Shown here piece after piece: positions 54,361 to 62,668 of a DNA stretch of 64,000 nt (positions within the stretch are counted from its first letter, which is position 1; the number at the start of each line of letters is the position of its first letter). The position numbers were made by a program, and so were the translations under genes. This DNA comes from Roseobacter litoralis Och 149 (lineage in GTDB: Bacteria; Pseudomonadota; Alphaproteobacteria; Rhodobacterales; Rhodobacteraceae), in assembly GCF_000154785.2 (NCBI RefSeq), contig NC_015730.1:2790001-2854000 (forward strand), given 5' to 3'. The notes under the pieces were generated by a model that saw only the letters and a list, made by a program, of their open reading frames with translations, had not been told where the DNA came from and did no database searches.

Positions 54361-55640
54361 TGATGAAACCGCTCAACCTTGTAAATGCACGGCTGGTTGA
54401 CCCCGAAACAGGCACCATCTCAATTGGTGGCCTGCGGATCGAAAACGGCAGGATTGCCGAGCGACTCGACAAGAATGCGCGACCCGATGGCGAAACGGTT
54501 GATTGCAACCTCAAACACCTCGCTCCGGGGATTGTCGATATCGGTGTCAAGGTCTGTGAACCCGGTGAGCGCCACAAGGAAAGCTATCGCTCCGCCGGGC
54601 GCGCGGCAGCGGCGGGTGGCGTGACAACCATGGTCACGCGACCCGACACGACACCGGCCATCGACAGCCCCGAGACGCTTGAATTCGTGACCCGGCGGGC
54701 CAATCAGGCAGCCGCCGTGAACGTCTTGCCAATGGCCGCCCTGACCAAGGGGCGTGCGGGCCGCGAGATGACCGAAATCGGCTTTCTGATGGACGCAGGT
54801 GCGGTTGCCTTTACAGACTGCGACCGCGTGGTGACCGACACCAAAGTTCTGTCGCGTGCGCTCAGCTATGCGCGTTCCCTCGGGGCCTTGGTCATCGCAC
54901 ACCCGCAAGACCCCGGCCTCAGTGCCGGAGCGGTGGCAACATCCGGCAAATTCGCCTCTCTCAGAGGGTTGCCGGCGGTTTCGCCCATGGCAGAGCGTAT
55001 GGCGCTGGACCGGGACATCGCCTTGGTCGAGATGACGGGCGCGCGATACCATGCGGATCAGATCACCTGCGCGCGCGCGCTTCCTGCGCTGGAGCGGGCC
55101 AAGCAGAACGGTCATGATGTGACCGCTGGCACTTCGATCCACCACCTGACGCTGAATGCGCTGGATGTGGCGGATTACCGGACGTTCTTCAAACTGAAAC
55201 CGCCGCTGCGCGATGAGACGGATCGCCTCGCTGTGGCTGATGCCGTGCGCAGCGGGTTGATTGACGTGATCTCTTCGATGCACACCCCGCAGGACGAGGA
55301 AAGCAAGCGCCTGCCCTTTGAAGAGGCCGCGTCAGGGGCGGTGGCCCTTGAAACGCTCTTGCCTGCGGCAATGCGGCTTTATCATGCGGATCTGATCGAC
55401 CTGCCGACCCTGTGGCGCGCCATGTCGCTCAACCCCGCAAAACGGCTGGGTCTCGACAGCGGGCGTCTGGCAGCAGGCGCACCTGCAGACCTTGTGCTGT
55501 TTGACCCCGATGCACCGTTTTTGATGGACCGCACGACGCTACGCTCAAAATCCCGCAACACGCCATTTGACGGCTCGCGCATGCAGGGCCGCGTGCTCGC
55601 GACCTATGTCGCAGGCCAGCGTGTCTATGAAAGAAGCTGA
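54360..55640 (+). CDS. Dihydroorotase homologue lacking metal-site residues (PyrC'-type)
   Basis: A 426-residue amidohydrolase-fold protein that aligns along its length with type I dihydroorotases, but the zinc motif DxHxH reads D60-I-G-V-K64 (in APGIVDIGVKVCEPG), so both histidines are replaced by Gly-62 and Lys-64. His-181 (IAHPQDPG) and His-261/262 (SIHHLTL) remain, while the catalytic Asp of the usual ATDHAPH is replaced (ISSMHTPQ). It is therefore probably not an enzyme but an assembly partner of PyrB, as in Pseudomonas PyrC'. A working dihydroorotase must be elsewhere. Start ATG 54360 overlaps the previous stop; ATG 54363 is possible. Confidence 0.88.
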   Translation: MMKPLNLVNARLVDPETGTISIGGLRIENGRIAERLDKNARPDGETVDCNLKHLAPGIVDIGVKVCEPGERHKESYRSAGRAAAAGGVTTMVTRPDTTPAIDSPETLEFVTRRANQAAAVNVLPMAALTKGRAGREMTEIGFLMDAGAVAFTDCDRVVTDTKVLSRALSYARSLGALVIAHPQDPGLSAGAVATSGKFASLRGLPAVSPMAERMALDRDIALVEMTGARYHADQITCARALPALERAKQNGHDVTAGTSIHHLTLNALDVADYRTFFKLKPPLRDETDRLAVADAVRSGLIDVISSMHTPQDEESKRLPFEEAASGAVALETLLPAAMRLYHADLIDLPTLWRAMSLNPAKRLGLDSGRLAAGAPADLVLFDPDAPFLMDRTTLRSKSRNTPFDGSRMQGRVLATYVAGQRVYERS

Positions 55641-56248
55641 TGCCGTTGATTGATAGCACCCTTCCCGCACTCGCTCTTTTGGGCGTCATCGGTTACCTAT
55701 TGGGGTCGATCCCGTTTGGCATGGTGCTGGCCAAGGTCATGGGGCTGGGCAATCTGCGCGATATCGGGTCTGGAAACATCGGCGCGACCAACGTCCTGCG
55801 GACCGGGAATAAACTTGCCGCAGCACTCACACTTGTTCTGGACGGGGGCAAGGGAGTCGTGGCCGTTCTGGCCGCGCGCGCCGCAGGCGGGGAAGACCTC
55901 GCGCAGATCGCAGGGCTGATGGCCATGATCGGTCACTGCTATCCGGTCTGGCTGCGTTTTGCCGGGGGTAAAGGGGTCGCGACTTTTCTGGGCATCGTAC
56001 TCGCGTTGGCCTTCCCGGTCGGGGTCGGATGCTGTCTGGCTTGGCTTGCGGGCGCGTTTGCAACGCGCATTTCGTCCATGGGCGCGCTGGTTGCTTCAGT
56101 TGCTGCCGTGCCGCTGGCGTTCCTGCTCGGGTTTCCCGTTGCAGTGAGTTTGCTGATCCTGTTGGGCGCACTTATCTTCTGGCGCCATCGCGGCAATATC
56201 GCGCGGATCAGAACGGGGACTGAGCCCAAAATCGGCCAGAAAAAGTGA
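55640..56248 (+). CDS. plsY: Glycerol-3-phosphate acyltransferase PlsY
   Basis: Transfers the acyl group from acyl-phosphate to glycerol-3-phosphate, the first step of phospholipid synthesis. It is a 202-residue inner-membrane protein with about five helices and the three PlsY motifs GSIPFGMV, GSGNIGATNVLR and the lysine block FAGGKGVATFLG. It shares one base (TGATG) with the upstream gene and overlaps the next by 4, so pyrimidine-associated genes and lipid synthesis are translated together. This grouping is unusual but seems general in relatives. Confidence 0.93.
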   Translation: MPLIDSTLPALALLGVIGYLLGSIPFGMVLAKVMGLGNLRDIGSGNIGATNVLRTGNKLAAALTLVLDGGKGVVAVLAARAAGGEDLAQIAGLMAMIGHCYPVWLRFAGGKGVATFLGIVLALAFPVGVGCCLAWLAGAFATRISSMGALVASVAAVPLAFLLGFPVAVSLLILLGALIFWRHRGNIARIRTGTEPKIGQKK

Positions 56249-56526
56249 CGCAAGGCGACCTCGCAGCTTTTATGCGCGCGTTGGATCGGTTTCCGAAAGG
56301 CACATGTTACGGCACTTTTGAGGGGCGGCGCTATGTCGCCACCAAATCGGTTTTCAGCGCAGGCAAGTCTCTGAAACTGGTTGCCGAAGAATTGGGCGGT
56401 GCGGATTATATCAGCCTCAACCTCTACAATCCTGCGTCGGGCCCCAAGCTGCGCCCTTGCGAAATGAGCGACGTCAAAGTGACCGCCTTTGTGACGGGTT
56501 TTGTGCCAGATCATCCGCCCGATTAA
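56245..56526 (+). CDS. Uncharacterised small protein, end of the pyrB operon
   Basis: A 93-residue protein starting at GTG 56245 (MTQGDLAAFMRALDRF). The core FEGRRYVATKSVFSAGKSLK, EELGGADYISLNLY and KLRPCEMSDVKVTAFVTGF looks like a small globular domain; the PCEMS motif with one cysteine is notable. I recall related Rhodobacteraceae proteins sometimes labelled peptide methionine sulfoxide reductase, but this one is too short and has no GCFWC-type site, so I leave it unassigned. It overlaps plsY by 4 bases and shares TTAA 56523-56526 with ectC. Confidence 0.7.
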   Translation: MTQGDLAAFMRALDRFPKGTCYGTFEGRRYVATKSVFSAGKSLKLVAEELGGADYISLNLYNPASGPKLRPCEMSDVKVTAFVTGFVPDHPPD

Positions 56527-56909
56527 CTACTGGCATAGCTGCCATCCGGCCCATGCACCTCATCTCCCTGCAAGGCAGGCGAAAACACGCAGATGAGGTG
56601 AAAGGGCACATCCCCTTCGACGATGACCTGATGCGCATCATGCGCGTTGGGCGCATAAAGAACACCCGGCGTAATCACATGCTCCACCCCGGTATCCGTT
56701 TCGACGATGCGACCGCTGCCCGAAAGGCAATAACACGCCTCAATGTGGTGCTTGTATTCGAGGTCCAGAACCGTGCCTGGCATCACTTTGGTCTCGGTCA
56801 TGGAAAATCCCATACCGTCAGATTTCACCAAAAGCCGCAGGCTGCTCCAGCCCGGACCCGCCGCATCGCGCGCAGTCCCAAGCAGGTCTTTTTTATCGAC
56901 AACAATCAT
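56523..56909 (-). CDS. ectC: Ectoine synthase homologue, orphan
   Basis: A 128-residue cupin-fold protein matching ectoine synthase, which cyclises N-gamma-acetyl-diaminobutyrate to the osmoprotectant ectoine. The iron ligands of characterised EctC fall at the same positions: Glu-57 (HHIEACY), Tyr-85 (PGVLYAPN) and His-93 (DAHQVI); Tyr-52 (EYKHH) and the ending GDEVHGPDGSYASS are also kept. No ectA, ectB or ectD is nearby, so it is an orphan copy. It may use imported precursor or a different substrate. It starts at ATG 56909. Confidence 0.87.
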   Translation of the reverse strand: MIVVDKKDLLGTARDAAGPGWSSLRLLVKSDGMGFSMTETKVMPGTVLDLEYKHHIEACYCLSGSGRIVETDTGVEHVITPGVLYAPNAHDAHQVIVEGDVPFHLICVFSPALQGDEVHGPDGSYASS

Positions 56910-56985
56910 TTTTCGCCCCTGTTTGCGTTTATCTCTTCACGTTTGAACGTTGCATGCGCGCAGTCTGCGTGCCACTTCTTTCCGT

Positions 56986-57927
56986 ATGAAAAATCACCTG
57001 ACCAGCCCGAACGGCACCCCCGCCAGTCGCCTCGCCTTTGGCACCATGCAATTTGGCGGCGCTGCAGATGCCACAGCCTCGCGGGACATGTTTGATGCCT
57101 GCCGCGCGAAGTGCATCACTCATTTCGACACCGCACATCTTTATACGGGGGGTGCATCGGAAAAACTGCTGGGCGAGATGATCGCCGATCAGCGCGATGA
57201 TCTGATCATCGCGACCAAAGTCGCCTATGCGGGCGGGGCCGGGCGCGACAATATTCTGAGCAGCTTTGATGTCTCACGCCAGCGCTTGAACCTCGATATG
57301 GTTGATGTGCTTTATCTGCACCGGTTTGACCCGGACACCGACCTGAACGAAAGTTTCGAGACGCTGGCGGAGATCAAGGCCAAAGGACACATCCGCTACA
57401 TCGGTGTGTCAAATTTTGCGGCATGGCAAGTGATGAAGGCCATCGGCGTGGCCGCGCGGTTCGATCTGACGGTGGATATTCTGCAACCCATGTACAGCCT
57501 CGTGAAACGTCAGGCGGAGGTTGAAATCCTGCCGATGTGCGCCGATCAGGGTGTTGCCTGCGCACCCTATTCTCCGCTTGGCGGCGGGTTGCTGACGGGC
57601 AAATACAGCAGCGGCGGTTCAGGTCGGTTAAGCGAGGATGAACGCTATGCCACGAGATATGGTGTGGACTGGATGCACAGCGCCGCGCAGGAGCTCGGCA
57701 ATATCGCTGACGCCGAGGGGATACATCCCGCGACGCTTGCGGTTGCCTGGGCTGCCGCCCATCCGATGGGGCCGACGCCAATCATCTCGGCACGGTCCAC
57801 GGCGCAACTCGTGCCGTCGCTTGCGGCGACTGACACCACACTGACCGCCGAACTTTACAACCGGATGAGCGCGCTCACCCCGACACCGCCCCCCGCGACC
57901 GACAGGATCGAGGAACAGCAGGCATGA
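56986..57927 (+). CDS. Aldo/keto reductase
   Basis: A 313-residue NADPH-dependent carbonyl reductase. The catalytic tetrad is visible: Asp and Tyr in FDTAHLYTGGASE, Lys in IATKVAYAGG and His in VLYLHRFDPD. The TIM-barrel ends with PIISARSTAQL (cofactor-binding loop). The start is ATG 56986 (MKNHLTSPNGTPAS); the frame is open 12 codons further up without likeness to the family. The substrate cannot be told. It diverges from ectC and precedes a DUF938 methyltransferase on the same strand by 55 bases. Confidence 0.88.
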   Translation: MKNHLTSPNGTPASRLAFGTMQFGGAADATASRDMFDACRAKCITHFDTAHLYTGGASEKLLGEMIADQRDDLIIATKVAYAGGAGRDNILSSFDVSRQRLNLDMVDVLYLHRFDPDTDLNESFETLAEIKAKGHIRYIGVSNFAAWQVMKAIGVAARFDLTVDILQPMYSLVKRQAEVEILPMCADQGVACAPYSPLGGGLLTGKYSSGGSGRLSEDERYATRYGVDWMHSAAQELGNIADAEGIHPATLAVAWAAAHPMGPTPIISARSTAQLVPSLAATDTTLTAELYNRMSALTPTPPPATDRIEEQQA

Positions 57928-57982
57928 AGGGGTTTGCGCGCTCGATTGACACAAGCGATACGCCTGCGATCCGCCGAACACC

Positions 57983-58630
57983 ATGATGAAAAAACTGCCC
58001 GCCACTGCCAGTGTCGCGACGCCCGCGTCTGGCGCAAAACTGCACGCCCCCGCCGCTGGGCGCAACGCGCAAGCCTTGGGCGATTTGCTGCACGATCACG
58101 CGCCCGAGACGGGGCATGCGTTGGAAATCGCCAGTGGCACCGGACAGCATATCATCCATTTTGCGCAGCGCTTTCCCGGTTTGATCTGGCATCCAAGTGA
58201 GGTGGACGCCGAGCGGATCGCCAGCATTTCCGCCTATGCGCGCGAGGCTGGGTTGCCCAATCTGCGCACGCCGCGCCATCTTGATGTCACGCGCGCAGAT
58301 TGGGCGGACGCGGTGGGCGGCAAGCAGCTTGTCGTGCTCATCAACCTGCTGCATCTGATCGACGACGCAGCCGCGCAAATGGTCGTTGCGGGCGCGCTTG
58401 CAGCACTGGTGCCCGGCGGGCGCTTCGTCCTTTACGGCCCGTTCAAAAGAAACGGTGCCCTGATCAGTGACGGCGATGCCCGCTTTCACCACCAACTGAA
58501 TACAGCGGACCCCCACATCGGCTATAAGAACGACGCCGATGTAAAGCACTGGCTGACACGCGCGGGTGCGACTTCTGTGACGCGTGTCGAGATGCCCGCC
58601 AATAACCTCGCGTTTATCGCTGAGGTTTAA
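57983..58630 (+). CDS. DUF938 family SAM-dependent methyltransferase
   Basis: A 215-residue methyltransferase-fold protein: SAM loop HALEIASGTGQHIIHFAQRF (about 45-64), acidic strand end WHPSEVD, LVVLINLLHLIDD and the last motif PGGRFVLYGPFKRNGALISD. That last block and the opening PAAGRNAQALGDLL are diagnostic of DUF938, whose substrate is unknown. It starts at ATG 57983 (second ATG at 57986). Its stop shares TTAA 58627-58630 with the DMGDH-like gene on the other strand. Confidence 0.85.
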   Translation: MMKKLPATASVATPASGAKLHAPAAGRNAQALGDLLHDHAPETGHALEIASGTGQHIIHFAQRFPGLIWHPSEVDAERIASISAYAREAGLPNLRTPRHLDVTRADWADAVGGKQLVVLINLLHLIDDAAAQMVVAGALAALVPGGRFVLYGPFKRNGALISDGDARFHHQLNTADPHIGYKNDADVKHWLTRAGATSVTRVEMPANNLAFIAEV

Positions 58631-61128
58631 CGGTCCATTCGGATGCGTTCGTTTCGGGGGTCATAGGGGCTGTCTTCGGTGATCTCAGCATCCCACAGCT
58701 GGTCCAGCATCTTCACCTTGAGCCGGGTGCCGGGCACGGCCAGATCAGGGCTGACATAGCCCATGCCGATGGATTTACCGAAAGCCACCGAATAGCCGCC
58801 AGACGTGAGACGCCCCACACGTGTTTCCCCATGATAAAGCACCTCCCGCCCCCATGGGTCCGCATCCGGCGGACCATCAATCAGCAAGGTCACGCATTTG
58901 GACCGCACGCCGGTTCCTTCAAGGCGCGCCTTACCATGGAAATCCTTGCTCAGGTCGATGAAACGCGGCAGGTCAGCCTCCAGCGGGGTGGCGTCGCGGC
59001 CAAGCTCTGTGCCAAAGGCACGATAGGATTTTTCCTGCCGAAGCCAGTTTTGCGCCCGTGCGCCCACCAGTTTCATACCGTGCTTTTCACCCGCCTTTTC
59101 AAGCTGATCGAACAGGTAATTCTGCATCTCGATCGGGTGGTGCAACTCCCAGCCCAATTCCCCGGTATAAGCGACGCGGATTGCGCGCACCGGGCACATG
59201 CCCAGCTCAATGTTGCGCACGCTCAGCCACGGAAAGCGCTTGTTGGACAGCACCGTGGACGGCTCCGCGTCCCTGACCAGCGCGTTCAACACATCGCGTG
59301 ATTTCGGCCCGGCGATGGCAAAAACACCCCACTGCGTGGTCACGTCATGGCATTCGATATAGCCAAACTCGGGCGCTTTATCCTCAATCGCCTTGCGCAG
59401 GTAATCCGCGTCATAGGCCGTCCAGGCCCCTGCGGAGACGAGGTAATATTCATCCTCACCCAGACGCACGATGGTATATTCCGTGCGCGTTGTCCCGTGC
59501 GGCGTCAGGGCGTACGTCAGGTTGATCCGCCCCACTTTGGGCAATTTGTTGCAGGTGAACCAATCAAGGAATTGCGTGGCCCCCGGCCCTTTGAGCAGAT
59601 GTTTGGTAAAGGCGGTGGCATCAATCAGGCCCACGCCCTCGCGGATCGCCTTGGCCTCCTCCACGGCGTATTGCCACCAGCCACCCCGTCGGAATGACCG
59701 CGCATCGTGGTCGAAACTTTCAGGTGCATCCAGCGGGCCGAAATAGTTCGGGCGCTCCCATCCGTTTACCCAGCCGAATTGCGCGCCGCGCGCGGCTTGC
59801 CGGTCGTACGCGGGCGAGGTGCGCAGGGGGCGACAGGCCGGGCGTTCTTCATCCGGGTGGTGAAGGATATAGACGTGGCTGTAGCATTCTTCGTTCTTTC
59901 GGGCGGCAAATTCCGTGGTCATCCAGTCGCCGTAGCGTTTGGGATCAAGGCTCGCCATGTCGATCTCAGCCTCGCCCTCGACCATCAACTGCGCAAGGTA
60001 ATAGCCCGTGCCACCCGCCGCCGTGATCCCGAACGAAAACCCTTCGGCCAGCCACATGTTGCGCAAACCCGGTGCCGGACCCACCAGCGGGTTGCCATCC
60101 GGGGTGTAGCAGATCGGGCCGTTGAAATCATCCTTGAGACCACTTTCTTCGCAGGACGGAATGCGGTGGATCATGGCAAGGTATTGCTCTTCGATCCGCT
60201 CAAGGTCGAGCTGAAACAGATCCGCCCGGAAGCTGTCGGGCACACCATATTCGAACCGCGCAGGCGCGTTTTGCTCGTACACACCCAAAATCCAGCCGCC
60301 GCGCTCCTCACGCACATAGGACTGCGCATCCGCATCACGGATCACCGGGTGTTCGACATGCCCCTCGGCGCGGAATTTCACCAGATCGGGGTCCTGATCC
60401 ATGACGATAAACTGATGCTCAACGGGGATCGCGGGGATCTTGATGCCGAGCATTGGTGCCGTGCGCTGCGCATGGTTGCCCGAAGCCGTCACCACATGTT
60501 CTGCCGTAATCACAACCTGCTCGTCCGAGGGCACGAGATTGCCGCCCTTTTCCACCATCTTGGTGGCGGTCACTTCCCAATGGGTGCCTGTCCAGTGAAA
60601 GGCATCCGCCTGCCATTTGCGTTCAATCGCGACGCCCCGTTGGCGCGCGCCCTTGGCCATCGCCATCGTCACATCGGCAGGGTTAATATACCCATCTGTG
60701 TGGTGATACAGCGCGCCCTTGAGGTCATCCGTCCGGATCAGCGGCCATTTGGCCTTGATCTCATCCGGGGTCATCCACTGGTAAGGCACGCCGCAGGTTT
60801 CAGCGGTGGAGGCATAGAGCATGTATTCATCCATCCGCTCCTCCGTCTGCGCCATGCGCAGGTTGCCCACCACGGCAAAGCCTGCGTTCAAGCCGGTCTC
60901 TTCCTCAAGTGTCTTATAAAACCGGATGGAATAATCATGAATATGGGTCGTGGCAAAGGACATGTTGAAATAGGGCAAGAGGCCCGCTGCATGCCATGTC
61001 GAGCCTGAGGTCAGCTCGTCACGCTCCAGCAGCATGACATCGTCCCAGCCTGCGTGGGCGAGATGATAGGCGATGGACGTGCCGACGGCACCGCCCCCAA
61101 CAACGAGTGCTTTGACTTGGGTTTTCAT
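58627..61128 (-). CDS. Dimethylglycine dehydrogenase-like FAD/GcvT protein
   Basis: An 833-residue flavoprotein with a C-terminal aminomethyltransferase (GcvT) domain, the architecture of dimethylglycine and sarcosine dehydrogenases, which oxidise N-methyl groups to formaldehyde or methylene-tetrahydrofolate and pass electrons to ETF. The start is ATG 61128 (MKTQVKALVVGGGAVG); the FAD loop is GGGAVGTS at 11-18 and His-46 of SGSTWHAAGLL is where FAD is covalently bound in relatives. The folate domain shows YTGELGWELHHP. It fits with the ETF-ubiquinone oxidoreductase at 29.5 kb. The exact amine is not readable. Confidence 0.88.
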   Translation of the reverse strand: MKTQVKALVVGGGAVGTSIAYHLAHAGWDDVMLLERDELTSGSTWHAAGLLPYFNMSFATTHIHDYSIRFYKTLEEETGLNAGFAVVGNLRMAQTEERMDEYMLYASTAETCGVPYQWMTPDEIKAKWPLIRTDDLKGALYHHTDGYINPADVTMAMAKGARQRGVAIERKWQADAFHWTGTHWEVTATKMVEKGGNLVPSDEQVVITAEHVVTASGNHAQRTAPMLGIKIPAIPVEHQFIVMDQDPDLVKFRAEGHVEHPVIRDADAQSYVREERGGWILGVYEQNAPARFEYGVPDSFRADLFQLDLERIEEQYLAMIHRIPSCEESGLKDDFNGPICYTPDGNPLVGPAPGLRNMWLAEGFSFGITAAGGTGYYLAQLMVEGEAEIDMASLDPKRYGDWMTTEFAARKNEECYSHVYILHHPDEERPACRPLRTSPAYDRQAARGAQFGWVNGWERPNYFGPLDAPESFDHDARSFRRGGWWQYAVEEAKAIREGVGLIDATAFTKHLLKGPGATQFLDWFTCNKLPKVGRINLTYALTPHGTTRTEYTIVRLGEDEYYLVSAGAWTAYDADYLRKAIEDKAPEFGYIECHDVTTQWGVFAIAGPKSRDVLNALVRDAEPSTVLSNKRFPWLSVRNIELGMCPVRAIRVAYTGELGWELHHPIEMQNYLFDQLEKAGEKHGMKLVGARAQNWLRQEKSYRAFGTELGRDATPLEADLPRFIDLSKDFHGKARLEGTGVRSKCVTLLIDGPPDADPWGREVLYHGETRVGRLTSGGYSVAFGKSIGMGYVSPDLAVPGTRLKVKMLDQLWDAEITEDSPYDPRNERIRMDR

Positions 61129-61243
61129 GACGCACGGCTCCCTGCTGTCGATCTGGCGACAGGTGTACAGCCTGCGCGAAAGCAGCGCCAAACACCCCCG
61201 ACCGGAAATCGCGGGAAAGCGACATTACACCCGCGCGCGGGTG

Positions 61244-62638
61244 CTAAAATATTTTGCCGGGGTTCATGATACCCTTAGGGTCAAGCGCCCGCTTGATGTC
61301 GGACATGAAATCCGTGGCCTCCCCCAGTTCCTTGACGAGATAGGGCATCTTACCCTGCCCGATCCCGTGCTCACCGGTACAGGTGCCATCCATCGAAATC
61401 GCCAGTTCATTCAACCACGACACAAAACTCGCCGCGCGGTCGACCTCATCCGGGTCGGACATATCGACCAAAGGTGTGGCGTGAAAATTCCCGTCGCCCA
61501 CATGGCCGACAATAGGTACGATCAGACCCAGTTCCGACGCGCGCGTCTGCGATGCCCGCACACATTCCGCCAGTTTGGAGATCGGCACGCAGACATCCGT
61601 GGCAACACCATGCGTCCCCGGTCGATACTGCAACATGGCCCAATAGGCTTCGTGCCGTGCCTTCCATAACCTGTTGCGCTCCTCGGTTGTCTCGGTCGCC
61701 TTATATCCGTTGCCACCATGCTCTTCTGAAAGAGCCGCAAAAATCTCGGACTGTTCGACAACGCTTGCCTCAGTGCCGTGGAATTCCAACAGCAAAAGGG
61801 GCGTTTCCGGCAGGCCAAGCTGCGCGTAAGGGTTAATGGCCTTGACCATCACCTCATCAAGCAATTCGATCCGCGCAACCGGCAGCCCGTACTGGATGAC
61901 CGCCATGACAGTCTGACAAGCAGCGTCAACGCTTGGAAAGGAGCAATAGGCTGAGCTGATCGCTTCAGGAATACCCTGTAACTGCAGCGTGATTTCGGTA
62001 ATGATGCAAAGCGTCCCTTCGGAGCCGACCAGCAGCCGCGTCAGATCATAGCCCGCCGAGGATTTGCGCGCCCGTGTCCCGGTTCTGATAATGCGGCCAT
62101 CCGCCATGACCGCCTCAAGCGACAACACGTTGTCCTTCATTGTGCCGTAACGCACCGCATTGGTGCCCGACGCATTGGTCGCAGCCATCCCCCCCAGCGA
62201 GGCATTGGCCCCCGGATCAATCGGAAAGAACAGCCCCCTGTCGCGCAGATACGTATTGAGGTCTTCTCGCGTGACGCCGGGTTGTACGCGACAATCCAGA
62301 TCGCCCGCGTTGACCGCCAGAACCTTATCCATCTGGCTGACGTCAATCGAAATGCCACCGGCTGGCGCATTCAGGTGCCCCTCAAGCGAAGTGCCCGTGC
62401 CATAAGCAATAACAGGAACCTCATGCGCGCTGCAGATCGTGACAATATCGGCAACCTCGGCTGTGGAGTGGGCAAAGACCACGCCATCAGGCGGTTGGTT
62501 TTCGATCCATGTGGTGGTGTGACCATGTTGCTCGCAAATGGACGTCCCGGTCTGAACCCGTTCTCCGAATTTCTGCTTCAGTACGGCCAGAACCGTCTGA
62601 ATACCCTGCTCGTTACGGGGCAGTTTTACGTGTTGCAT
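61244..62638 (-). CDS. FAD-linked oxidase (D-lactate dehydrogenase/GlcD-like)
   Basis: A 464-residue FAD enzyme of the PCMH type oxidising a 2-hydroxy acid such as D-lactate or glycolate. The FAD-binding part shows VIAYGTGTSLEGHLNAPAGG, FFPIDPGANASLGGMAATNA and GSEGTLCIITEITL; the cap domain ends with GHVGDGNFHATP, GTCTGEHGIGQGKMPYLVKE and KGIMNPGKIF. It begins at ATG 62638, 30 bases after the gamma-glutamyltransferase stop, and is followed 115 bases later by the DMGDH-like gene. Whether glyoxalase-derived D-lactate (gloB) is its substrate is an inference. Confidence 0.88.
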   Translation of the reverse strand: MQHVKLPRNEQGIQTVLAVLKQKFGERVQTGTSICEQHGHTTTWIENQPPDGVVFAHSTAEVADIVTICSAHEVPVIAYGTGTSLEGHLNAPAGGISIDVSQMDKVLAVNAGDLDCRVQPGVTREDLNTYLRDRGLFFPIDPGANASLGGMAATNASGTNAVRYGTMKDNVLSLEAVMADGRIIRTGTRARKSSAGYDLTRLLVGSEGTLCIITEITLQLQGIPEAISSAYCSFPSVDAACQTVMAVIQYGLPVARIELLDEVMVKAINPYAQLGLPETPLLLLEFHGTEASVVEQSEIFAALSEEHGGNGYKATETTEERNRLWKARHEAYWAMLQYRPGTHGVATDVCVPISKLAECVRASQTRASELGLIVPIVGHVGDGNFHATPLVDMSDPDEVDRAASFVSWLNELAISMDGTCTGEHGIGQGKMPYLVKELGEATDFMSDIKRALDPKGIMNPGKIF

Positions 62639-62668
62639 ATCAGCTTGCCTCTTCTGTCAGCGGCTGCA

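Noticed and set aside
59707..61008. 433-codon open frame on the plus strand opposite the DMGDH-like gene
   Set aside because: It lies wholly inside a confident enzyme gene and its translation has no recognisable motif.
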